A stretch of 64,000 nt of DNA from Thermohalobaculum sp965247385. GTDB taxonomy: Bacteria > Pseudomonadota > Alphaproteobacteria > Rhodobacterales > Rhodobacteraceae. Within the stretch, counting starts at the first letter, position 1. Every line of letters begins with the position of its first letter. Both the position numbers and the translations under genes were made by a program. The notes beneath the pieces were generated by a model, which saw only the letters and a program-made list of their open reading frames with translations, made no database searches and was not told the DNA's origin. Positions 28,018 to 36,488 of this stretch are shown piece by piece. Location of the stretch: the NCBI GenBank assembly GCA_965247385.1, contig CBDFHG010000002.1, forward strand, positions 868,001 to 932,000, in the 5' to 3' direction.

Positions 28018-28171
28018 TAACAGGCTTGCTTTCGTACTGGAAAGGAAGAACGCCCTGTGCCATCCTATTTTCACCCCGTTGGTGATTGAGTTGTTCATAA
28101 AACCCATCATGAATCCCTTTGGATTCAAAGCCAACGGGGAACTTCAAACTTTTTTGGTCCAGAATCCGGGG
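28018..28171 (-). mobile_element. IS1380 left-end remnant upstream of cas9
   Basis: Read on the reverse strand, this stretch matches the first ~150 bp of the IS1380 copy at 20439. It starts at the terminal CCGGATTCTGG and ends inside the transposase N-terminus (MAQGVLPFQYESKP...). The terminal end faces cas9. It removed or displaced whatever originally lay directly upstream of cas9. Confidence 0.85.
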
Positions 28172-28249
28172 ACAGGTCAAAATTGACTTGACATGGCAGC
28201 GACCGAACCGAAGGTTGGTCGCCACAGACGCTGTGAAAGGAATTGCATT

Positions 28250-31200
28250 ATGCGCCTTGGCCTCGACATTGGCACTAGGTCGATTGGTTGGTGGCTCTAC
28301 GCGACCGAGAATGGCGAGCCCAACAGTATCATCGCTGCTGGAGTTAGGATTTTTTCTGATGGGCGAGTCCCCAAATCCGGGAGCTCGTTGGCGGTGGATC
28401 GCCGCATCGCCCGAGCGGCGCGGCGCAGGCGCGACCGGTATCTGCAGCGCAGAGCGATGTTGATGAAGCGGCTGGCCGTAGCTGGCTTGATGCCAGGAGA
28501 TCCGAGTGAGGCCAAGAAGCTGGCGCAACTCGACCCCTATGCGCTTCGGGCCGAGGGGCTGGATGCGGCTCTGCCGCTGGTCTATTTCGGCCGGGCGCTT
28601 TTCCATCTGAACCAACGCCGCGGATTCAAATCGAACCGCAAGACGGACGGCGGCAACAACGAGGCTGGTAAGATCACTCTCGGCACCGCCCGGCTGGATC
28701 AGGAGATGATAGCCACTGGTGCGCGAACCTATGGCGAGTTTCTGCACAAACGCCGTCAGACCGCTCCAACTCCGCGCGAAACTCCACCGGTGCGGACAAG
28801 ATTGACATTGTCGCAGGATGCCGACACCGAAAAGCCGGTCGAGGGCTATGATTTTTATCCCGGCCGCGCAAATCTGGAAGAGGAATTTCACAAACTCTGG
28901 GCCGCGCAGGCTACCCACCACTCGCAACTCCTGACCGATAGCCTCCGCGACACGTTGTTCGAGACTATTTTCCATCAACGTCCACTCAAAACTCCTGCTG
29001 TTGGCCGCTGCCTGTTCGTCGATGAACCACGTTTGCCTAAGGCGCATCCGTTGACACAGCAGAGGGTGCTTTACGAGACGGTCAATGGGCTGCGCGTAAC
29101 TGCACCGGGCCTGGCCAAGCGGAGGTTGACGCCGGAGGAGCGCGACACCGTCATTCTTGCGCTGAACACCAAAAAACCCACCAAATCACTCAGCAGTGCC
29201 AAGCTCACGCTGAAGGCGCTGGCCAAGGCCCTTAAACTCACGCGGGAAGAGAGTTTCACGCTGGAGACCCACACCCGCGACGCCATCGCCTGTGATCCGG
29301 TACGTGCGAGCCTTTCGCATCCCGACCGCTTCGGGTCGGCTTGGAGCACACTCGATACGGATGCCCAGTGGACCCTTGTCCAAAAGCTTCGCGACATCGA
29401 GCTTGATAAGGATGTGCTGATTGCATGGCTGACGGAGGTCCACCAACTCGATAAAGCCCATGCCGACATGACCGCCGATGCACCCCTGCCCGAGGGGTAT
29501 GCCCGTCTTGGCGAAACAGCTACGCGGCGCATTCTGGAGGCACTGAAATCCGGGGTCTTGAACTATAACGACGCTGTCGCTGCCTGCAGTTGGCATCATT
29601 CCAGCGATCGAACCGGCGAAGTGTTGGACGCACTGCCTTATTACGGCGAAATACTCGACCGACATGTGATCCCTGGCTCACAGGAGCCCGATGATGATGA
29701 CATCACCCGATATGGGCGGATCACGAACCCCACCGTTCACATCGGCTTGAACCAGTTACGCCGCCTTGTGAACAGGATCATCAAGGTTCATGGCAAGCCC
29801 GATCAGATCATCGTCGAGCTGGCGCGCGAGTTGAAACAGAGCGAGGACCAGAAGCTCGAGATCAACAAGGTTATCAAACGCAACACCGAGGCTGCGATTC
29901 AGCGCGGGCGGAAGTTGGAGGAATTGGGCCAGCCCAACACCGGTGCCAATCGCATTGTGTTGCGTCTCTGGGAAGAGTTGAGTGAAGACCCGTTGAAACG
30001 GAGCTGCCCCTATACCGGCGAGCGCATCTCAGCCGGAATGCTGTTCACCGGCGCATGCGATATCGATCATATCCTGCCCTATTCCCGAACGCTGGACGAT
30101 GGTATCTCCAACCGCACGCTTTGTTTGCGCAAGGCGAACAGGGAGAAGCGCAACCGCACGCCATGGGAGATCTGGGGCGAGACCCCGCGCTGGGAAAAAA
30201 TCGCGGCTAACCTTCATTACCTGCCTGAGAACAAGCGCTGGCGCTTCGCCCCCGATGCGATGGAGCGGTTCGAGGGTGAGCGGGATTTTCTCGACCGCGC
30301 TCTGGTCGACACGCAATACCTCTCACGCATAGCGCGGCAATATCTCGACGCGCTCTATACCGAGGGCGGCCATGTCTGGGTCGTGCCTGGGCGGCTGACG
30401 GAAATGCTGCGCCGCCACTGGGGGCTGAACTCGCTTCTGCCCGACCACAACCGGGGCGCTGTGAAGAAAAAGAACCGGCTCGACCACCGCCACCACGCAA
30501 TCGACGCCGCCGTGGTCGGCGCGACCGACCGGGCGCTGGTGAAAAAGATCGCTGACAGCGCGAAAGAAAACCGCGAAGGCGGATTGGAGGTGCTGGCTGC
30601 CAGCATTCCACCCCCCTGGGAGCATTTCCGCGCCGACATCGAGACCCAACTGAACCGGATCGTGGTCAGCCACCGCGCCGATCACGGGCGCATCGACCTC
30701 ACGGCGCGCAAGAGGGGCAAGGACATCACCGCAGGGCGGTTGCACAATGACACCGCCTATGGTCTTACAGGCGAGACGCACAATGGGGGCGTCCTTCTCG
30801 TGGTAACACGAAAGCCCATCGACAGCCTGACGCCTGCAATGATCGGCAAGATCCGAGACCCCCAACTGCAAATGGCCCTTACTGTCTCTACCAGTGGCAA
30901 GGAGGGCAAAGATTTCGACGCCGCCGTCAAGGCCTTCGCCGCCAGGCCCGGCCCCTATTGCGGCATCCGCCGCGTGCGGATAATCGAACCCGCGAGCGTG
31001 ATCGAGATCCGTGACGATTCCGGCCGCCCTTACAAAGGCTACAAAGGCGACAGTAACCATTGCTACGAGGTCTGGCAGATGCCCGATGGCAATTGGACGC
31101 ATCATGTCGTCTCGACCTTCGACGCTCATCAGGGCGCGGCTACCCGCCCGCACCCGGCGGCCAAGCGGATCATGCGGCTGCACAAGAACGACGCGCTGAA

Positions 31201-31435
31201 GCTCGACGACAGCAAATTCGGCCCGGTCATCGTTACGGTTGAGAAATTCGATGCGAACGGCGGTATCTCGCTCGTGACACATACTGAAAGCAATGCCGAT
31301 CAGCGCTACCGCCAAAAGAACGACGATGTCTACATCCGCCTGACGCCCGGATCACTGAAGAATAATGGCGCGCGCCGGATCTATATCGACGAGATCGGGC
31401 GAATACGTGATGCGGGGCATCACGACCGCAGGTAA
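28250..31435 (+). CDS. cas9: CRISPR-associated endonuclease Cas9, type II-C, 1061 aa
   Basis: Cas9 cuts DNA matching a crRNA guide. The start at 28250 is chosen because RuvC-I (MRLGLDIGTRSIGWW, catalytic D6) begins there after an AAGG site; the longer frame from 28193 adds 19 unrelated residues. An arginine-rich bridge helix (RAARRRRDRYLQRRAMLMKR) follows. RuvC-II has E523 (IIVELARELK). The HNH domain has D606-H607 (DIDHILPYS), N621 and N630, matching D839/H840/N854/N863 of SpyCas9. RuvC-III has H749 and D752 (HHAIDAAVV). All catalytic residues are present, so both nuclease sites should work. The length and the absence of csn2 or cas4 place it in II-C. Cas1 and cas2 follow directly. Confidence 0.97.
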   Translation: MRLGLDIGTRSIGWWLYATENGEPNSIIAAGVRIFSDGRVPKSGSSLAVDRRIARAARRRRDRYLQRRAMLMKRLAVAGLMPGDPSEAKKLAQLDPYALRAEGLDAALPLVYFGRALFHLNQRRGFKSNRKTDGGNNEAGKITLGTARLDQEMIATGARTYGEFLHKRRQTAPTPRETPPVRTRLTLSQDADTEKPVEGYDFYPGRANLEEEFHKLWAAQATHHSQLLTDSLRDTLFETIFHQRPLKTPAVGRCLFVDEPRLPKAHPLTQQRVLYETVNGLRVTAPGLAKRRLTPEERDTVILALNTKKPTKSLSSAKLTLKALAKALKLTREESFTLETHTRDAIACDPVRASLSHPDRFGSAWSTLDTDAQWTLVQKLRDIELDKDVLIAWLTEVHQLDKAHADMTADAPLPEGYARLGETATRRILEALKSGVLNYNDAVAACSWHHSSDRTGEVLDALPYYGEILDRHVIPGSQEPDDDDITRYGRITNPTVHIGLNQLRRLVNRIIKVHGKPDQIIVELARELKQSEDQKLEINKVIKRNTEAAIQRGRKLEELGQPNTGANRIVLRLWEELSEDPLKRSCPYTGERISAGMLFTGACDIDHILPYSRTLDDGISNRTLCLRKANREKRNRTPWEIWGETPRWEKIAANLHYLPENKRWRFAPDAMERFEGERDFLDRALVDTQYLSRIARQYLDALYTEGGHVWVVPGRLTEMLRRHWGLNSLLPDHNRGAVKKKNRLDHRHHAIDAAVVGATDRALVKKIADSAKENREGGLEVLAASIPPPWEHFRADIETQLNRIVVSHRADHGRIDLTARKRGKDITAGRLHNDTAYGLTGETHNGGVLLVVTRKPIDSLTPAMIGKIRDPQLQMALTVSTSGKEGKDFDAAVKAFAARPGPYCGIRRVRIIEPASVIEIRDDSGRPYKGYKGDSNHCYEVWQMPDGNWTHHVVSTFDAHQGAATRPHPAAKRIMRLHKNDALKLDDSKFGPVIVTVEKFDANGGISLVTHTESNADQRYRQKNDDVYIRLTPGSLKNNGARRIYIDEIGRIRDAGHHDRR

Positions 31436-31485
31436 CTTTTCTTCAAATCGGGAAAGGTGATATACTTCATACTTTAGTCGCTTAA

Positions 31486-32415
31486 TTGGGTTTGGTTAGC
31501 GTTTTGGATCAGATTGTCGATATCGCCACCGATGGCCGCCACCTGTCGCGTGATCGCGGGTTTCTGAAGGTCGAGGAGGATGGCCGGGAGGTCGGGCGCG
31601 TGCCGCTCGACCAGATTGCTGCCGTCATCGTCCACGCGCATGGTGTCACCTGGTCCGGCTCGCTTCTGGTTGAACTGGCGGAACGCGGCGCGCTTCTGGT
31701 GCTTTGCGCCGCCAATCATCAACCTCGGGCTTTGCTCTGGCCGATCGAAGGCCACCACGCACAGGGCGCGCGAATGCGCGCGCAGTGGTCGGCCACAACA
31801 CCGCAGATCAAACAGGCATGGAAACAGGTTGTCATCGCCAAGGTGCGGATGCAGGCGGTGGCGCTCGAGGCGGCCGGGCAGCCACGCGCGAAGCTTGATC
31901 GCCTGGCGCGAGAAATAAAGTCCGGCGATAGTGGTAATATCGAGGCGCAGGCCGCTCGCCATTACTGGCCCTTGATGATGGGTGCCGAGTTTCGGCGAGA
32001 CACATCGCATGCGGATGTCAACGCGCTGCTGAACTATGGTTACACCGTTCTTCGCGCGGCCACGTCACGGGCTGTTGTCGCCGCTGGCCTGCACCCCACG
32101 ATAGGCCTACACCACGCGAATCGAGGCAACGCCTTCGCCTTGGCCGATGATTTAATGGAACCGTTTCGACCCCTTGTCGACTGTACGGCTAGGGGCATTG
32201 CCATGCGCGACGGCACCGAAGTCACGCCCGCAGCCAAGCAAACCCTGGCCAGGCTGATAGCGCTGGACCTGCCACTGGGCGGGACCATCAGCCCAGTATC
32301 GGTGGCCCTGTCAAAGCTGGCAATATCGCTGGCGATCAGCTTCGAGACCGGAAGACTTGATCTTGCCCTGCCATCTCCGCTGGATCCTCTGACCCTCGCA
32401 GGACTTGGATCATGA
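31486..32415 (+). CDS. cas1: CRISPR integrase Cas1 (type II)
   Basis: Cas1 with Cas2 inserts new spacers. The protein begins VDIATDGRHLSRDRGFLKVE and GREVGRVPLDQIAAVIVHAH, as in type II Cas1. The metal-binding set is complete: E153 (NIEAQAARHYW), H210 (IGLHHANRGN) and E225 (ADDLMEPFRP), counted from TTG 31486. No ATG lies near the front. TTG codons at 31486, 31492 and 31504 are the candidates, none with a strong ribosome-binding site. It lies 50 bp after cas9, and its last bases overlap the cas2 start (ATGA). Confidence 0.95.
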   Translation: MGLVSVLDQIVDIATDGRHLSRDRGFLKVEEDGREVGRVPLDQIAAVIVHAHGVTWSGSLLVELAERGALLVLCAANHQPRALLWPIEGHHAQGARMRAQWSATTPQIKQAWKQVVIAKVRMQAVALEAAGQPRAKLDRLAREIKSGDSGNIEAQAARHYWPLMMGAEFRRDTSHADVNALLNYGYTVLRAATSRAVVAAGLHPTIGLHHANRGNAFALADDLMEPFRPLVDCTARGIAMRDGTEVTPAAKQTLARLIALDLPLGGTISPVSVALSKLAISLAISFETGRLDLALPSPLDPLTLAGLGS

Positions 32416-32756
32416 GTGGCGGAGCAACCCATCTCAGTGGATATAGGCTCATGTGGATACTCGTGATGTTTGACCTGCCAACCGACACTAGGCCACAGCG
32501 CAAGGCAGCGGGCGATTTTCGAAACTTCCTGCTGGATAAGGGCTTCGAGCGTAGCCAATTTTCGGTCTATGCCCGATTTGTGAACGGCAAGGAGGCCTTT
32601 GCCACCCGAATTCGCCAAATCGAACGAGCATTGCCGAATTGGGGAGATGTGCAGATTCTGAATTTCACCGACCGGCAGTATCGGGATATCATCCATTTCT
32701 CGGATCAGGGCCGCAGGGCGGCCCGGAAAAACCCGAATCAACTGGTGATGTTCTGA
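32412..32756 (+). CDS. cas2: CRISPR-associated protein Cas2
   Basis: This ~100-aa ferredoxin-fold partner of Cas1 in spacer acquisition carries the first strand LMWILVMFDLPTDTRPQRKA with the conserved Asp. It also has the RSQFSVYARFVNG strand and the end RRAARKNPNQLVMF. ATG 32412 overlaps the cas1 stop; an internal ATG at 32451 (MWILVMFDLP) would give the more typical 101-residue size. Its stop is 72 bp from the first repeat of the array. Confidence 0.95.
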   Translation: MSGGATHLSGYRLMWILVMFDLPTDTRPQRKAAGDFRNFLLDKGFERSQFSVYARFVNGKEAFATRIRQIERALPNWGDVQILNFTDRQYRDIIHFSDQGRRAARKNPNQLVMF

Positions 32757-32786
32757 TGCGATTCGGTCGAAATCATCTCAAGTGTA

Positions 32787-32824
32787 GGTCGGTAAACTCC
32801 TTTGTTATCAGGAGGTTACCGACC
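32787..32824. terminator. Strong hairpin between cas2 and the array
   Basis: GGTCGGTAA-A-CTCC pairs with GGAG-G-TTACCGACC (14 pairs, one mismatch, 10-nt loop). It ends five bases before the first repeat. There is no U-run on either strand, so it is not a textbook terminator. It could stop transcripts arriving from the array or from cas2, or mark the array end for the adaptation proteins. Confidence 0.5.
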
Positions 32825-32828
32825 ACGC

Positions 32829-35800
32829 ATTGTAACAGTTCAGAATTCGCGGTCCAGCCGCAACTCCATTTCGGCAAGGGTGCGCCAGTCGCAGATTGTA
32901 ACAGTTCAGAATTCGCGGTCCAGCCGCAACTGGCAGCGCGATGTTGTCAATGCCGTAGCCATTGTAACAGTTCAGAATTCGCGGTCCAGCCGCAACTCCC
33001 CCCTGTCGTCGCCCCTGTCGTCCCGCATTGTAACAGTTCAGAATTCGCGGTCCAGCCGCAACTTCGGCGTGCCGGTATAACAATAGTGGATAATTGTAAC
33101 AGTTCAGAATTCGCGGTCCAGCCGCAACTCAGGACCCTTTACACCGATTATTATCGCAATTGTAACAGTTCAGAATTCGCGGTCCAGCCGCAACTGAAAT
33201 CGCCTGCGAGAGGTGTCGCCGCGCATTGTAACAGTTCAGAATTCGCGGTCCAGCCGCAACTTATCGGCTGGAGGCATATCGGAATTCGGAATTGTAACAG
33301 TTCAGAATTCGCGGTCCAGCCGCAACTCGTTTCCGTTTACGTGCTACCGCACGTAGATTGTAACAGTTCAGAATTCGCGGTCCAGCCGCAACCGTCTCGG
33401 AGAGCTCGACGGGATCGACCGCATTGTAACAGTTCAGAATTCGCGGTCCAGCCGCAACCTCACCGTCACCGCCGACGCTCCGCCGGCGATTGTAACAGTT
33501 CAGAATTCGCGGTCCAGCCGCAACACAGCACCCACGGTGATGACTCCGCCCTGCATTGTAACAGTTCAGAATTCGCGGTCCAGCCGCAACTAAAGCTGAC
33601 GAGCAGTCCACTGAGCGCCAATTGTAACAGTTCAGAATTCGCGGTCCAGCCGCAACTGGTGTCGGCATGGTTAATCCTCTCATCGGATTGTAACAGTTCA
33701 GAATTCGCGGTCCAGCCGCAACTCATCGGTTCTTGACGCCGTGAAAGTCCTCATTGTAACAGTTCAGAATTCGCGGTCCAGCCGCAACTAGTGCTCTCCT
33801 CGGAGCACGGAAACTACAATTGTAACAGTTCAGAATTCGCGGTCCAGCCGCAACTATAGTATAGTCGACTCGGCACCCTGGCAGATTGTAACAGTTCAGA
33901 ATTCGCGGTCCAGCCGCAACCGGCAGTAGTCCGCTATCAGCGTCTCCGCCATTGTAACAGTTCAGAATTCGCGGTCCAGCCGCAACTCGTCGGTTCTTGA
34001 CGCCGTCAAGGTATTGATTGTAACAGTTCAGAATTCGCGGTCCAGCCGCAACTCCTGCAATAGAGAAGCATGGTGCGACCGAATTGTAACAGTTCAGAAT
34101 TCGCGGTCCAGCCGCAACTCATACACAGGTCAGGATCGCATCCGCAAAATTGTAACAGTTCAGAATTCGCGGTCCAGCCGCAACTGTCCGGGATTTCCCA
34201 TCAAATACCCGTCGATTGTAACAGTTCAGAATTCGCGGTCCAGCCGCAACTGTCCGGGATTTCCCATGAGATACCCGTCGATTGTAACAGTTCAGAATTC
34301 GCGGTCCAGCCGCAACCCTATACAGTTGGTTATCAAGTAGGACCAAATTGTAACAGTTCAGAATTCGCGGTCCAGCCGCAACACCAGATCGCTGGCCTGA
34401 TCGCGGCAGATAATTGTAACAGTTCAGAATTCGCGGTCCAGCCGCAACTATATCGCTGGCCAGGACAGCCCTGCCCTGATTGTAACAGTTCAGAATTCGC
34501 GGTCCAGCCGCAACTCCTGCACCCCTGCACCCCTGCACCCTGCCATTGTAACAGTTCAGAATTCGCGGTCCAGCCGCAACTCGGTTGATGCCGTGCCCTT
34601 CACCGTATTCATTGTAACAGTTCAGAATTCGCGGTCCAGCCGCAACTCCGGCATCGCGCTGCATTCGCCCACCACGATTGTAACAGTTCAGAATTCGCGG
34701 TCCAGCCGCAACTTCGTCGTGGCCACTGCCCGTGATCTCACCATTGTAACAGTTCAGAATTCGCGGTCCAGCCGCAACCGCGTCATGCAAGTTCCGCGCA
34801 AGCAACCAATTGTAACAGTTCAGAATTCGCGGTCCAGCCGCAACCCCTTCTTCAAGCATGGGCTGCACTGATTTATTGTAACAGTTCAGAATTCGCGGTC
34901 CAGCCGCAACCAGCGCCACGCACGGGAGCGAGCCGGGGTAATTGTAACAGTTCAGAATTCGCGGTCCAGCCGCAACTATCGCTGGATCGGCCGACGTATG
35001 GGCCTCATTGTAACAGTTCAGAATTCGCGGTCCAGCCGCAACTTAGCTTTGGCCTTGGCAGTGGAATCGTCAATTGTAACAGTTCAGAATTCGCGGTCCA
35101 GCCGCAACTGGTCCAGCAAGGCGGTCACGATTGCCAAAATTGTAACAGTTCAGAATTCGCGGTCCAGCCGCAACTCCTCATGCCGCCGCCTCGTTTCAGC
35201 GGCTATTGTAACAGTTCAGAATTCGCGGTCCAGCCGCAACCGACGACGGGTCTGCGTCAATTTCCGCGATATTGTAACAGTTCAGAATTCGCGGTCCAGC
35301 CGCAACCATCGACATGACCACCTACTGGCTGGATCAATTGTAACAGTTCAGAATTCGCGGTCCAGCCGCAACATCTTGCCGCCCTGGGCCATCGCGGTCT
35401 GCATTGTAACAGTTCAGAATTCGCGGTCCAGCCGCAACTCCTGCAATAGAGAAGCATGGTGCGACCGAATTGTAACAGTTCAGAATTCGCGGTCCAGCCG
35501 CAACTCATACACAGGTCAGGATCGCATCCGCAAAATTGTAACAGTTCAGAATTCGCGGTCCAGCCGCAACTGTCCGGGATTTCCCATCAAATACCCGTCG
35601 ATTGTAACAGTTCAGAATTCGCGGTCCAGCCGCAACTGTCCGGGATTTCCCATGAGATACCCGTCGATTGTAACAGTTCAGAATTCGCGGTCCAGCCGCA
35701 ACCCTATACAGTTGGTTATCAAGTAGGACCAAATTGTAACAGTTCAGAATTCGCGGTCCAGCCGCAACACCAGATCGCTGGCCTGATCGCGGCAGATAAT

Positions 35801-36362
35801 TGTAACAGTTCAGAATTCGCGGTCCAGCCGCAACTATATCGCTGGCCAGGACAGCCCTGCCCTGATTGTAACAGTTCAGAATTCGCGGTCCAGCCGCAAC
35901 TCCTGCACCCCTGCACCCCTGCACCCTGCCATTGTAACAGTTCAGAATTCGCGGTCCAGCCGCAACTCGGTTGATGCCGTGCCCTTCACCGTATTCATTG
36001 TAACAGTTCAGAATTCGCGGTCCAGCCGCAACTCCGGCATCGCGCTGCATTCGCCCACCACGATTGTAACAGTTCAGAATTCGCGGTCCAGCCGCAACTT
36101 CGTCGTGGCCACTGCCCGTGATCTCACCATTGTAACAGTTCAGAATTCGCGGTCCAGCCGCAACAGGCGGACACGCACCCAGCCGCCCGAGGCGATTGTA
36201 ACAGTTCAGAATTCGCGGTCCAGCCGCAACTCGTCGGCGATACCTCCGATGCCTATCCAAATTGTAACAGTTCAGAATTCGCGGTCCAGCCGCAACTCAT
36301 CGAGGCATCGACAAATATCAAGCCTAATTGCAAGTGTCTCGAATCTGATAACCCGGTTCGGA
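32829..36362 (-). CRISPR. Type II-C CRISPR array: 53 perfect repeats, 52 spacers, plus a degenerate terminal repeat
   Basis: The repeat is 36 bp; its + strand begins ATTGTAACAG and ends CCAGCCGCAAC. Repeats start at 32829 and recur every 66 bp to 36261 (53 copies), so every spacer is 30 bp. A degenerate copy (ATTGCAAGTG...GAATC) sits exactly in register at 36327-36362. The reverse strand of each repeat ends TGTTACAAT, an extended -10 box, as in Neisseria II-C arrays, where each repeat starts its own crRNA. Transcription is therefore inferred to be leftward, against the cas genes. Spacers 19-29 (from 34053) are repeated exactly as spacers 40-50 (from 35439), leaving 41 different spacers. Confidence 0.98.
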
Positions 36363-36411
36363 ACCTGTATGCAAGTGTAGATATTGGCCCTGCAGGCAGC
36401 AATTCTCTCTA

Positions 36412-36486
36412 GATTCTGGATCAAAAAAGTTGAAATTCCCCGTTGTCTTTGAATCCAGAGGGATTCATGATGGGTTTTATGAATAA
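36412..36486 (+). mobile_element. IS1380 left-end remnant beside the array
   Basis: GATTCTGGATCAAAAAAG at 36412 and the following ~70 bp match the left end of the IS1380 copy at 20439. The match stops where the IS630 element begins. The terminal end faces the CRISPR array, the mirror image of the remnant upstream of cas9. Confidence 0.85.
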
Positions 36487-36488
36487 TA

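Noticed and set aside
28193..28249. Upstream ATG giving Cas9 a 19-residue extension
   Set aside because: RuvC-I begins directly at the 28250 ATG, as in other Cas9 proteins, and a ribosome-binding site precedes it. The extension has no family match.
28250..32828. csn2 or cas4 gene that would make the locus II-A or II-B
   Set aside because: There is no room: cas9, cas1 and cas2 are adjacent, and the array follows within 75 bp.
32639..36380. Long open frames through the array on both strands (repeating CNSSEFAVQPQ or VAAGPRILNCYN)
   Set aside because: They are translations of the 36-bp CRISPR repeat. The 66-bp period is a multiple of three, so frames stay open by chance.
36297..36411. tracrRNA on the - strand right of the array
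   Set aside because: It pairs with the repeat through only 7 plus about 9 broken pairs and has no terminator before the array. The 26432-26509 locus pairs over 17 perfect bases and has promoter and terminator.
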